NCBI RefSeq assembly: GCF_022213955.1
Contig: NZ_JAKNTW010000004.1
Coordinates: 124,001-188,000 of the forward strand
DNA from: Dolomitihabitans soli
GTDB lineage: Bacteria; Actinomycetota; Actinomycetes; Streptosporangiales; Streptosporangiaceae
Direction: 5' to 3'
Length of the DNA: 64,000 nt
Shown one piece after another: positions 33,986 to 42,067 of this stretch; position 1 is the stretch's first letter, and every line of letters starts with the position of its first letter. The notes under the pieces are model-generated. The model worked only from the letters and a program-made list of their open reading frames with translations. It searched no databases and was not told the DNA's origin. The translations under genes and the position numbers were made by a program.

Positions 33986-35173
33986 CTATGTCAGCTGTCC
34001 CTGACCAACAACGCGGTAAACGCGTCCGCGCACGCCGAACTCCGACGTGTCGCCGCCGGACTCGCTGTCATCGTGCCAGGTGACGATGGCGAACTCGCCT
34101 TCGCCCTCACCGAAGGCCGTGGCGGCGGCGGTGCCCGACCGGACCTCGGCCGGGGACTCGCTGGCCCGGACCTCCTGACCGACCGCTCCCTGGCTATCGG
34201 AGAAAATCTTGGCCTTGACGTGCGGGACCGTGGCGAAGGTCTCCGCGCTCTTCTCCACCCAGGCCACCAGGAAGCGCCCACTCGGCAGGGGCGCGAGAGC
34301 CGGTGCCGAGCAGTTGATCCCCTGTGCGTCGCTGGCGAACAGCGAGATGTTCGCGAAGGCGCCGCCGGGCTCGTACACCCTCCATTCCACGTTGCTCCTG
34401 GAGACGCCGATGCCGCTGGTTCCCAGTGCGCGTACGTGAGCGATGACGAACCGTCCGTTGTCGAGAAGGTTGAGGGCCTTCTGACCACCGAACCCGGACA
34501 GGTTCGGGGTGACCTCCCCGGTCACCGGCGATCCCTGAAGATCGAAGATGCGCAGGGTGAGTCGCCCCCCTCCGGGCGGGTCGGGGTCGCTTCTCCACAC
34601 GACCACGTAGTTCCCGTTGACCAGTCGCCTCACCAGCGGCTCCTGGTGGAACCCTTGGGTGGTGTTGACGGTGAACTCGGAGCCGGTCTTCGTGCCGTCG
34701 AAGCCGAATCGCTGGGCACGGATCCGCTTATCCTGTCGTGCGTCGGTCCACGTGACGAGAAAGCCCCCGTCGATCATATTGGTGACGGAGGGCCGATTCT
34801 TCGGGTCGATGTCGGTGGTGCTCACCTGCGTCTCGGGCCCGACCTTGTCCGCGCTGGTGTTGAATCTCTGCAGTTTCACATGCGGGAGCGGGCCCGGCGG
34901 GTTGACGGCGGATTCGATCCACACCACGACGGGGCCTGAGCCCGCGATGTTCACCGCCGGCATCTTCCTGGTGATGTTCGATCCCACCGGGGTCGGCTTG
35001 TTGACGATGAATTCCTGGCCGGATACCGGGCCGTTCGCCCGGACTACACGGCCTTTGATGGTGGCGTCGCTGCTGTCGGCCCACGCTACGAAGAATCGTG
35101 TGCCCTGCATCGGTGCCACGGCGGGCTGCATTTGCGTGCGTATCGTTGTCGTATTGACCAGGAGCTCGGTCAT
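33986..35173 (-). CDS. Beta-propeller-like repeat protein, function unknown
   Basis: 395 residues from ATG 35173 (AAGGAGAGTGGCACC upstream). Five to six repeats of a VAW/VTW-type blade: TRFFVAWADSSDATIKGRVV, GPVVVWIESAVNPPG, GGFLVTWTDARQDKRIRAQR, GNYVVVWRSDPDPPGGGRL, GRFLVAWVEKSAETFATVPH, GEFAIVTWHDDSESGGDTSE. Such blades occur in RTX-like and cell-surface proteins. No signal peptide, metal site or catalytic motif is seen. Monocistronic; neighbours give no functional clue. Confidence 0.8.
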   Translation of the reverse strand: MTELLVNTTTIRTQMQPAVAPMQGTRFFVAWADSSDATIKGRVVRANGPVSGQEFIVNKPTPVGSNITRKMPAVNIAGSGPVVVWIESAVNPPGPLPHVKLQRFNTSADKVGPETQVSTTDIDPKNRPSVTNMIDGGFLVTWTDARQDKRIRAQRFGFDGTKTGSEFTVNTTQGFHQEPLVRRLVNGNYVVVWRSDPDPPGGGRLTLRIFDLQGSPVTGEVTPNLSGFGGQKALNLLDNGRFVIAHVRALGTSGIGVSRSNVEWRVYEPGGAFANISLFASDAQGINCSAPALAPLPSGRFLVAWVEKSAETFATVPHVKAKIFSDSQGAVGQEVRASESPAEVRSGTAAATAFGEGEGEFAIVTWHDDSESGGDTSEFGVRGRVYRVVGQGQLT

Positions 35174-35608
35174 GGTGCCACTCTCCTTCGGTTTCACCTT
35201 TCGGCGTGCACCCCACCGCGCCCCCGGGCCGGCGCCAATCCCTGGGCAGGCCCGCTACCTCCATGGTTTCGTCCGCGAATGCAGGCGACTAGTGGTACAT
35301 GCAAGGGCGCGTCCGATTTTGTGCAGGTTTGGCAGCAGGAGAGGCGGCTGTTGAAATGTGTCAGCGGACAGGAAGATCGCCCCAGGGGCGGACAGCAAGG
35401 CCTGATGAGCTCTCCTGGTGTCGGCCGCGGTCTGCGCCATCGCCTGTCCGTGTTCGCTCTCGCGCGCCGTGAGGAGACGACTGGATGACGCCGGACCAAG
35501 GCCAATGGGTCATGCCGTGCTCAGTTCGGCGGCGCCCCTCTTCGCCTCCGACCATCTGACCGAAGATGCCCGAAACGTCGGCAGGTGAGCAGCGGACAGC
35601 GGCGGGCG
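35174..35608. other. Gene-free stretch
   Basis: No supportable gene in ~435 bp. The promoter of the beta-propeller gene should lie at its left end. I see no clear hairpin or operator. Confidence 0.4.
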
Positions 35609-36082
35609 TCAGCGCGTGCCCGCGAGGCGTGATCGGGTGCGGGCCGGTGCCGACGGAGGCAGCGCGGCGAGGATGTCGGCGAGCGAGACCCCGGCGAGAC
35701 TGTGCCGCCACGCGTCGTGCGCCTCGCCCATCTTCTCCGCGAGGATGCAGGTGCGCCGGCAATCCTCGGGCGGCAGCGCCCCCCTTCCCTGCTGGCGTAT
35801 CTCGCGGCACTCATACGGCGAGGACGTGCCGTTGACCGCCTCGACGATCTGCAGAAGCGTGATCTCGGAGACGGGCCGCGCGAGCCGGAAACCTCCCCGC
35901 GGGCCCGTGGTCGCGGCCAGCACGCCGGCTCTGACGAGCGCCTGCAACTGCTTGGCGAGATAGGCCGCCGGGAGATCGTAGTACTGCGCGAGCTGCGCCG
36001 CCGACGCGGTGCTTCCCGGATCGAGCTGTGCCAGCGTCGTGGCGCAGTGCAGAACCCATTCGGTACTCACAGGCAGTTTCAC
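35609..36082 (-). CDS. Rrf2-family transcriptional regulator
   Basis: 157 residues: MKLPVSTEWVLHCATTLAQL, AQYYDLPAAYLAKQLQALVR, AGVLAATTGPRGGFRLAR are the Rrf2 winged helix and wing. Three cysteines (YECREI, EDCRRTC) are at the place where IscR/NsrR bind a cluster, but spaced C-x20-C-x3-C, unlike IscR. Redox or Fe-S sensing is plausible. ATG 36082; divergent from an NAD(P)-binding protein gene across a long inverted repeat. Confidence 0.92.
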   Translation of the reverse strand: MKLPVSTEWVLHCATTLAQLDPGSTASAAQLAQYYDLPAAYLAKQLQALVRAGVLAATTGPRGGFRLARPVSEITLLQIVEAVNGTSSPYECREIRQQGRGALPPEDCRRTCILAEKMGEAHDAWRHSLAGVSLADILAALPPSAPARTRSRLAGTR

Positions 36083-36091
36083 CGCACCAGC

Positions 36092-36129
36092 CTATCGCAG
36101 ACATTGCAGACCTTTTTTGTCCGTGATAG
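36092..36129. promoter_or_regulatory. Rrf2 operator candidate
   Basis: CTATCGCAGACA (36092-36103) and TGTCCGTGATAG (36118-36129) are inverted with 10 of 12 paired bases, spaced 14 bp, in the 81-bp divergent gap. Confidence 0.55.
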
Positions 36130-36163
36130 CGTCCCGTGCACCAGCAAGAGAGAAGAGATCATC

Positions 36164-36907
36164 ATGCGGATCGCAGTCGCAGGCGCGACCGGGAACATCG
36201 GGGCCCTCACCGTCGCCGCCCTCGAACGAGACGGGCACGACGTGGTGCGCATCAGCCGCTCACTCGGCACGGACCTGTCCACCGGCGACGGGCTCGACGA
36301 CGCCCTGGCGGGTGTCGAAGTCGTCGTCGACGCCACCAACGGGCCGTCGACCGACCGAGCCGAGACCGTCGCGTACTTCAGCACCGCCACCGGGAACCTG
36401 CTCGCCGCCGAGAAGCGAGCCGGCGTCCGTCACCACGTGCTGCTCTCGATCACCGCGATCGCCAGGGTCGAAGGCAACGCGCACTACGCCGGCAAGCGGG
36501 AGCAGGAGCGCCTGGTGGCCGCCGGCCCGGTGCCGTGGAGCATCGTCCCGGCCACCCAGTTCCACGACTTCGCCGCGATGGTGGCGAGCTGGACCGAGCA
36601 GGACGGCGTCGCCACCATCGCCCCGCTGCTCGTGCAGCCGATCGCACCCGCGGACGTGGCCGACATCCTCGCCGAGATCGCGGCGGGCGCGCCGCAGGGC
36701 CGCCACGTCGACGTCGCCGGGCCCGAGCCTCACGACCTCGTCGACATGGCCCGGCGCACCAACGAGGCACGCGGCCGCACGGTGAAGCTGGTGCCGACGT
36801 GGACGGCGTTGTTCGGCACGGCGATGGCCGGCAACGTGCTGCTGCCCGGCGACGACGCCCGCATCGCGCCGACCACCTTCGACGAGTGGCTCGCCGGACA
36901 GCGATGA
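36164..36907 (+). CDS. Atypical SDR / NmrA-like NAD(P)-binding protein
   Basis: 247 residues from ATG 36164. Atypical Rossmann motif MRIAVAGATGNIG at the N-terminus, then VVVDATNGPS and HHVLLSITAIARVEGNAHYA-GKREQE with a YxxxK pair. Members of this group are NAD(P)H-binding reductases or redox sensors (NmrA/QOR2-like). The divergent Rrf2 gene probably controls it; this Rrf2-NmrA pairing is common in actinobacteria. Confidence 0.88.
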   Translation: MRIAVAGATGNIGALTVAALERDGHDVVRISRSLGTDLSTGDGLDDALAGVEVVVDATNGPSTDRAETVAYFSTATGNLLAAEKRAGVRHHVLLSITAIARVEGNAHYAGKREQERLVAAGPVPWSIVPATQFHDFAAMVASWTEQDGVATIAPLLVQPIAPADVADILAEIAAGAPQGRHVDVAGPEPHDLVDMARRTNEARGRTVKLVPTWTALFGTAMAGNVLLPGDDARIAPTTFDEWLAGQR

Positions 36908-36970
36908 GGCCGCAGGCGCAAGGAGTTATTCGGTGGCGCTCGCGGATTCTTCGTCATTAGTCTGACGCCG

Positions 36971-37870
36971 GTGATCTATGAGCATCCGCTGGCCTACCTG
37001 CTCGGCCTTGAAGGCATCGCCCTGTTGCGTTCCTTCACCGGAGAGCACGACCGCGAGTTCGTCGACGCGCGCATCGCCGAGATCCGAAGGCTGCTCGACG
37101 ACGAGTCCCTGGCGAGCGCGGCAGTGGAGGTCGCTCGCGTGGACACGGTCGAGGGTTACCGAATCTGGTCGGCCAGCTACGGCGCCGCCAACTCGGCGTT
37201 CGACTTCGACGAGCCCACGGTCAAGGAGATCGTCGACACCCTGTCGGCGGGCGTCGCCCTGGACGCCGCGTGCGGCACCGGCCGGTTCGCGGCCTACCTG
37301 GCCGAGCGCGGCCATCGGATCCTCGGCGTGGACAGCTCCCCCGACATGCTCGCGCGGGCACACGAACGGGTGCCGCAGGGCGAATTCCTCCTCGGCGACC
37401 TGCGTCACCTGCCGATTCCCGACGACGCCGTGGACTTGGTCGTCTGCTCCCTGGCACTGACGCATGTGCCCGAACTCGACCCGGTGATCGCCGAGTTCGC
37501 CAGGGTGTTGCGGCCGGGCGGACACCTGGTGATCTCAGATATCCACCCTGAAGGGGTGGCCCGGGGCGTGGTTCCGCCCGTACGCCGGCCGGACGGGCAA
37601 CCTGGACGCCTGGCCACCTATCGCCACTTGATCGGGGACTACGTGCGCGCCGCCCTTCCGGTGGGCCTGCAGGTACGCCGATGCGAGGAACCCCGCCCGC
37701 CGACGGCGGAACACTCCGAGCCGGTGGACACACCGAGTGCGTCCGAGACGATCGGCCCCTGGGACCTTTGGCCGTGGTGCCTGGCCGCCCTGGCGCCCGA
37801 GGCGGCGAGAGCGGCCAACGCCAGCGTCCCGGTGATGGTCATCTGGCACTTCCAGCTTGCTGGGTATTAG
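36971..37870 (+). CDS. Class I SAM-dependent methyltransferase
   Basis: 299 residues, GTG start. The SAM fold occupies ~95-215: LDAACGTGRFAAYLAERGHR, ILGVDSSPDMLARA, then LPIPDDAVDLVVCSLALTHV and RVLRPGGHLVISDIHPEG. The N-terminal ~90 residues are helical. Substrate not predictable; the UbiE/Methyltransf_11 group includes small-molecule O- and N-methyltransferases. 63 bp after the previous gene; could be co-transcribed. Confidence 0.9.
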   Translation: MIYEHPLAYLLGLEGIALLRSFTGEHDREFVDARIAEIRRLLDDESLASAAVEVARVDTVEGYRIWSASYGAANSAFDFDEPTVKEIVDTLSAGVALDAACGTGRFAAYLAERGHRILGVDSSPDMLARAHERVPQGEFLLGDLRHLPIPDDAVDLVVCSLALTHVPELDPVIAEFARVLRPGGHLVISDIHPEGVARGVVPPVRRPDGQPGRLATYRHLIGDYVRAALPVGLQVRRCEEPRPPTAEHSEPVDTPSASETIGPWDLWPWCLAALAPEAARAANASVPVMVIWHFQLAGY

Positions 37871-37899
37871 GTTCCGTGATGATAAAGATCATTTTGCGC

Positions 37900-37922
37900 C
37901 AAGATCCCGCCTTTACAAAGTA
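37900..37922 (+). repeat. Short repeat also found at 6064
   Basis: CCAAGATC-CCGCCTTTACAAAGTA; the copy at 6065-6089 differs by one substitution and one inserted A. It contains the small dyad CTTT-AC-AAAG. Lies between the 3' ends of convergent methyltransferase and protease genes. Confidence 0.5.
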
Positions 37923-37924
37923 GA

Positions 37925-38836
37925 TCAGAGTTGTGAGAGCGGGCCCAGTTCCACCGGCTCCGCGATCACGTCCACCAGGGCGCCGTTCCGGAACACCGTG
38001 ATCGGCAGGGGACGTCCGATCGCCTCGGCGAACATCAGCCGCTGCAGGCTCCGCGCGTTCCCCACCGGCTGCCGCCCCGCGCTCAGCACCAGATCCCCCG
38101 GCCGCAGTCCCGCCCTTGCGGCCGGGGACCCCGGTACCACGTCGCCCACCCGCAGCGCCGTCGCCTGCCCGGTCTGTCCTCGCAGGTGATCGGACAGCGG
38201 TGCGGGGGCGGTGATCAGCCCCAGGTAGGCCCGGCGGACCCGCCCGTCCCGCATCAGCGAGGCGATGATCGCGCGTGTGGTGGCGTTCACCGGAACCGCC
38301 AGCCCGAGCCCGACCCCCGCCACCGCCGTGTTGACGCCCACCACGCGCGCCTCGGAGTCGGCCAGCGCCCCACCCGAGTTCCCCGGGTTCAGCGCCGCGT
38401 CGGTCTGAATGACGTCCTCGATGAGCCGTACGGCAGAGCCGCTGCGCGCCGGCAGCGACCGCCCCAGCGCCGAGACGACCCCGGCGGTCACCGAACCCGC
38501 GAGTCCCAGCGGATTCCCCACCGCGACCACGAGTTGCCCCACCACCAGCCCTTCACTGTCGCCCAGCGCGGCCGGCGGAGGCGTCTCCCCGTGCGCCCTG
38601 ACCACCGCGAGATCCGACAGCTGATCCACCCCCACCACCTCGAACTCCGCCGATCCGCCTCCCGCGAACTCCACGGTCCCCGACCGCGCCCGCCCCACCA
38701 CGTGCGCGTTGGTCAGCAGGAAGCCGTCCGCGGTGAACACGACGGCCGACCCGCTCCCCCGGTCGGTCCGCAACTCCGCCACCTTCGGCAACAGCTCGGC
38801 GGCGACGGAGGAGACGATCTGGGAGTACCCGTCCAC
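37925..38836 (-). CDS. S1C serine protease with PDZ domain (HtrA-like), no anchor
   Basis: 303 residues, GTG start at 38836. Trypsin-like domain ~20-190 with catalytic His in LLTNAHVVG, Asp in LSDLAVVRAH and Ser in NPGNSGGAL; PDZ ~205-295 (VGDVVPGSPAARAGLRPGDL). It begins directly at the protease domain, with no signal peptide or TM helix, so it is probably cytoplasmic unlike most HtrA proteins. Monocistronic. Confidence 0.92.
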   Translation of the reverse strand: MDGYSQIVSSVAAELLPKVAELRTDRGSGSAVVFTADGFLLTNAHVVGRARSGTVEFAGGGSAEFEVVGVDQLSDLAVVRAHGETPPPAALGDSEGLVVGQLVVAVGNPLGLAGSVTAGVVSALGRSLPARSGSAVRLIEDVIQTDAALNPGNSGGALADSEARVVGVNTAVAGVGLGLAVPVNATTRAIIASLMRDGRVRRAYLGLITAPAPLSDHLRGQTGQATALRVGDVVPGSPAARAGLRPGDLVLSAGRQPVGNARSLQRLMFAEAIGRPLPITVFRNGALVDVIAEPVELGPLSQL

Positions 38837-38934
38837 GTCACAGCCCTCCTCGGGCTAGATGAACGATGCTGCTTACATCATTACGTGTAAACCCCCGGTG
38901 TGCGCAAGCCAGTCCAGACGGCGGCTGATGGAAA

Positions 38935-39246
38935 CAGAATGAGAACAACGCGCCATGCTCTCGTCCGCGCCGGCCACTGAGACCCCGGTATGAACGCGAC
39001 GATTGACCGCGACGGACCGGTGCGCGGCCAACTCGGTGAGGGGGACGGCGGCCAGCCGGGCGGGCAGCGCGACCAGCACCACGATCAGGCTCATCGCCTT
39101 GTTCAAGATGACCGCCGACAGCGCGGCGAACCCGAACAGACTGATCAGCAGCGGCAGCCGGAACTCGGCTCCGCCCAGCACGCCCACCTGCGACAACCGC
39201 TCCACCTAGGGGCTGGAGCCACGCTCGTGAGGAGGACGCCGATCAT
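38935..39246 (-). pseudogene. TauE/SafE-family permease fragment
   Basis: GVLGGAEFRLPLLISLFGFA, ALSAVILNKAMSLIVVLVAL, PARLAAVPLTELAAH is the N-terminal part of a sulfite exporter TauE/SafE-type membrane protein. A better N-terminus (MIGVLLTSVAPAPR, ATG 39246, ATGA overlap with the marR stop) joins it if one G is added to AGG at 39205-39206. After ~residue 80 the frame becomes unrelated and the remaining helices are absent, so it is truncated in any case. Confidence 0.6.
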
Positions 39247-39647
39247 GTTACCGCCGCGACCTCGGCCAGCAGGTGGCGCAGGCGGGCACGATCGCCTGCC
39301 GCGAGGGTGAAAGGCTTCTCGGCCCGCGCCGCGCCATGCTCGCGGAGCTCGGCCTGGCGCCGTTTGCCCTCCTCGGTGGGCGCCACCAGCTTGACGCGGC
39401 GGTCATCGGACGAGGGCCGGCGAACCACCAGACCGCGCCGTTCCAGGCCGTCCACGATGCCGGTCACGTTCGAGGCGTCACAGGCCATGCGCTCGGCCAG
39501 TTCGCGCATCGGCGTGGGGCACGCCAGGTGGACCAGCAGGAGCGCCTGGGCGGGCGGCAGGCCCAAGTCGGCGGCGATGGTGTTGAACCCACCGCGCAGT
39601 CGGTCGGCGACCTGGATGAGCTCATAAAAGGTTGAGTTCCTAAACAA
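39243..39647 (-). CDS. MarR-family transcriptional regulator
   Basis: 134 residues, TTG start at 39647. LVHLACPTPMRELAERMACD, ASNVTGIVDGLERRGLVVRR, PSSDDRRVKLVAPTEEGKRR are recognition helix and DxR wing. The 25-bp gap to the divergent membrane protein gene includes an imperfect dyad (TTGAGTT-CCT-AAACAA near 39634-39650) covering its start. Likely controls the DUF6069-type gene and, in the other direction, the overlapping TauE gene. Confidence 0.9.
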   Translation of the reverse strand: MFRNSTFYELIQVADRLRGGFNTIAADLGLPPAQALLLVHLACPTPMRELAERMACDASNVTGIVDGLERRGLVVRRPSSDDRRVKLVAPTEEGKRRQAELREHGAARAEKPFTLAAGDRARLRHLLAEVAAVT

Positions 39648-39672
39648 TCGACTTCCTCAAGGAGAATCCTTC

Positions 39673-40098
39673 ATGACCGTCGCCGCCGACCGACTCCCCA
39701 CCGGTCTCCGCCTCCGCCACCGTAGTCTCGCGGTGGCCGGGGCGGCTCTCGCCGCCCTTGCCGTCTGGGTGGTGGGCGAACCTCTCCTTGGCAACGAACT
39801 GGTCGTCGTCACCTCTCCCGGACAGGACCCCATGGACCTCGGAGCAGCCGCCATCGGCATGTTCTCCCTGATCTTCGCCCTCCTCGGCTGGGCGGCACTG
39901 GCGGTGCTGGAAGGGTTCACCGCCCGCGCCGCCACGATCTGGACTGTCCTCGCCCTCCTGGTCGTGGCACTGTCGTTCGCCCCGTTGTTCGGCGTAACGG
40001 CGACCACGGGTTCCAAGGCGACCCTCGCTTTGACCCACGTCGCCCTCGCCGCCGTCCTCATCCCGACCCTGCGCCACACCCCACAGGCCAGCCGATGA
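39673..40098 (+). CDS. DUF6069-like four-helix membrane protein
   Basis: 141 residues with four hydrophobic helices (LAVAGAALAALAVWVVGEPL; IGMFSLIFALLGWAALAVL; IWTVLALLVVALSFAPLFG; ALTHVALAAVLIPTL) and the LTHVALA motif of the DUF6069 family. ATG 39673 with AAGGAG. Commonly found beside MarR/TetR regulators; function unknown. Its stop overlaps a nitroreductase stub by 4 bp. Confidence 0.85.
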   Translation: MTVAADRLPTGLRLRHRSLAVAGAALAALAVWVVGEPLLGNELVVVTSPGQDPMDLGAAAIGMFSLIFALLGWAALAVLEGFTARAATIWTVLALLVVALSFAPLFGVTATTGSKATLALTHVALAAVLIPTLRHTPQASR

Positions 40099-40202
40099 GC
40101 GCCGGTGAAGAGATCTTCGACAGCCCCACCGGCTGGGTCGCCGAGCACATCCGCCTCTATGCCGACTCCGAAGGGGCGCACGGCCACCAGTACCAGGGCT
40201 GG
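40095..40202 (+). pseudogene. Deazaflavin (F420)-dependent nitroreductase stub
   Basis: ATG 40095: IFDSPTGWVAEHIRLYADSE, GAHGHQYQGWPAM is the first ~36 residues of F420H2-dependent nitroreductase-like proteins (DSPTGWVAxHIRxYxxxxGxxGH). The frame then turns into unrelated sequence and ends at 40346. About 110 residues are missing and not found in other frames. Confidence 0.6.
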
Positions 40203-40334
40203 CCGGCGATGACGCGGCGGCCGTGCGGTGTGGCGGGGTCGTCGAGGTGGGCGGCGGCTGTGGCGAAGGTGCGGCCGGGCGAGTTGCTGATCGACCGCTC
40301 CTTGCGCCGGGGCCCGGCCCCGGAAGGATTAAGA

Positions 40335-40358
40335 CCCCACACCTGAACAGGTGCGGGG
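40335..40358. terminator. Hairpin terminator
   Basis: CCCCACACCTG-AA-CAGGTGCGGGG (one mismatch) followed by CCTTGCTTTCG on the plus strand. Ends the DUF6069/nitroreductase transcript. Confidence 0.7.
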
Positions 40359-40520
40359 CCTTGCTTTCGCTTCCGCGGTAGGACTCTTATGGTTTCGATC
40401 AGCCCGCACCGATACAGCGGCGCGTCTGGCCTGTCAGTCAAACCCAGACGCGATACTCGTTCACCTGGTGTGGCTCCCCTGCGCCCTCCCGGCCAGTCAC
40501 GGCTGTCGTGATTTGCGAAT

Positions 40521-40805
40521 TTACGACGGTTCGCGCTTGAAGAAGAGCCAATACCCCTTGGGCACCAGAGGGATAGCTCGCACGCATTTGTAAGTGTTGT
40601 AGTGCGTCTTTCCGCTAGCCACGCAGGACGACTTGGTCTTGAACCTCGTCACGGCCTTGTACCAGCGATCGGCTTGCGCCGTTCCCGCCGCTGAGCTCGC
40701 AGCGGACTTGTACGAGGAATCGGCGTGTACCGCTCCCGACACCGTGCCGGTGGCCGTGAATATGGCCAGGCCGACGACGGCTGCCACCGATATTCGCCGT
40801 AGCAT
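40521..40805 (-). CDS. Small secreted protein
   Basis: 94 residues from ATG 40805 (AAGGGGAG upstream). Signal peptide: MLRRISVAAVVGLAIFTATG-TVSGAVHA with cleavage after VHA (~28). The mature part is basic with two Cys (KSSCVASGK, YKCVRAIP), probably disulfide-linked, ending YWLFFKREPS. No family recognised. Monocistronic. The upstream region 40806-40870 is AT-richer, as a promoter would be. Confidence 0.7.
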   Translation of the reverse strand: MLRRISVAAVVGLAIFTATGTVSGAVHADSSYKSAASSAAGTAQADRWYKAVTRFKTKSSCVASGKTHYNTYKCVRAIPLVPKGYWLFFKREPS

Positions 40806-41267
40806 TTGACTCCCCTTGGTTCCGAATGCTGAAATGCCGACCCGCCGAATCGCATTAGCAATGACCGGCACAAATGAACTTTACAGATGTGCGGTATGTC
40901 GGCGGTATGTTCTGATCGCCACCAGGGGCGATAAAGCCTGTGGCTTCGCCTGCCTGATCGTGCACGTCGGCACGAGAAGAGGCTTCCGGTGGTGCAGCCA
41001 ACCGGACCCTGAACGCCGCCCTGCGGGCTCTGCCTGGCCCACAGCCTGCCCCGACTCCTATGAAGAGGGCCGGGTGCGTGTTGTCGGTGGAGGGCTCTAG
41101 CCTCCCGGCATGACGCAAGTGATGTGCGCGGATGAGACGACATCGGGCAGCCGGGGAGCAGCGGTGGTGGTGACGTCGGGCATTGGAACTGTCCGGATGC
41201 CTCTGGTCCGGAGCCTCCGGTGTGCGACCCGGGAGCCGACGTCAGCCTTCCTTGAATATGCGAGCGC
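40806..41267. other. Gene-free stretch
   Basis: A plus-strand ORF at 40816-41100 has scattered cysteines but runs antisense across the secreted-protein promoter and lacks codon bias. I see no supportable gene, hairpin or repeat in this ~460 bp. Confidence 0.4.
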
Positions 41268-41996
41268 TCAGACCTGTTCGAAGTGGAATGCCTTGATGAA
41301 GCAGTCACGGGGCTGGGTGACTGCGAAGAGGATGCACTCCACGAGCGACTGTGCGGTGAGGGCGTCCTTGGCCTCCCGTGGCGTGGACTTCCCCTCCTCA
41401 GAGAGGGGGTCGGTGTTGTCGAAGTCGGGCGGGTAGAGCGATATCACCCGGACTCCCTGGGACCGCAGGCGCTTGGAGAGAATCTCGGTGAACCCGGCTT
41501 GGGCGCTCTTGGCCGCATAGAAGGCGTCGTGCGCGTCCGAGCGGTGATGTCCGGCCGTTCCGCAGGCGGAGACCATCGTCACCACATCCGGCTTGTCCGA
41601 GTTGAGCAGGAGAGGGAGGAAGTTCTTCACGGTCAGGACCGTGCCCGTTGCGCCGGATGCGATGGTGTCGACGACATCGGCGTCGGAGGCTGATTGGAGG
41701 TCCGGCCCTTCGAGGTAGCGCGAGCCGTTGTTGATCAGGATGTCGACGCGGTCGGTGCGCTGGGTGACGCCGGACGCGAAGTCGCGGATTGAGGCGGGAT
41801 CCGTCAGGTTGCAGGCATAGGCGTGGACCTGCCGATGGCCTCGGTCGCGGATCTCATCGCGGACACGCTCAGCGGCAGCGAGGCTGCGTGCGGACAGGAA
41901 GACCTCCGCGCCGAGGTCTGCGAGCCGGATGGCCAGAGTTCGCCCGAAGTCGCGGCCGGCAGCAGTGATGACAACGCGATGGTCGTCGAATCTCAT
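41268..41996 (-). CDS. SDR-like oxidoreductase, divergent cofactor motif
   Basis: 242 residues from ATG 41996. The glycine motif is altered to TAAGRDFG; NNGSRYLEGPD replaces NNAG; SACGTAGHHRSDAHDAFYAA-K keeps Ser, Tyr and Lys. Classical SDR length and order, so probably an active dehydrogenase with unusual nucleotide binding. No neighbour regulator; followed after 71 bp by an MBL hydrolase gene on the same strand (upstream in transcription). Confidence 0.85.
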   Translation of the reverse strand: MRFDDHRVVITAAGRDFGRTLAIRLADLGAEVFLSARSLAAAERVRDEIRDRGHRQVHAYACNLTDPASIRDFASGVTQRTDRVDILINNGSRYLEGPDLQSASDADVVDTIASGATGTVLTVKNFLPLLLNSDKPDVVTMVSACGTAGHHRSDAHDAFYAAKSAQAGFTEILSKRLRSQGVRVISLYPPDFDNTDPLSEEGKSTPREAKDALTAQSLVECILFAVTQPRDCFIKAFHFEQV

Positions 41997-42067
41997 GGTT
42001 TCGCTCCTTGTTCGTGGACCAGCCCGACTCGCGACCCGCGCGTACTGGCTGTGTCGCACACCGATCG

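Noticed and set aside
40157-40441. 94-codon minus ORF across the 40.3-kb terminator
   Set aside because: It reads through a strong hairpin and has no family resemblance.
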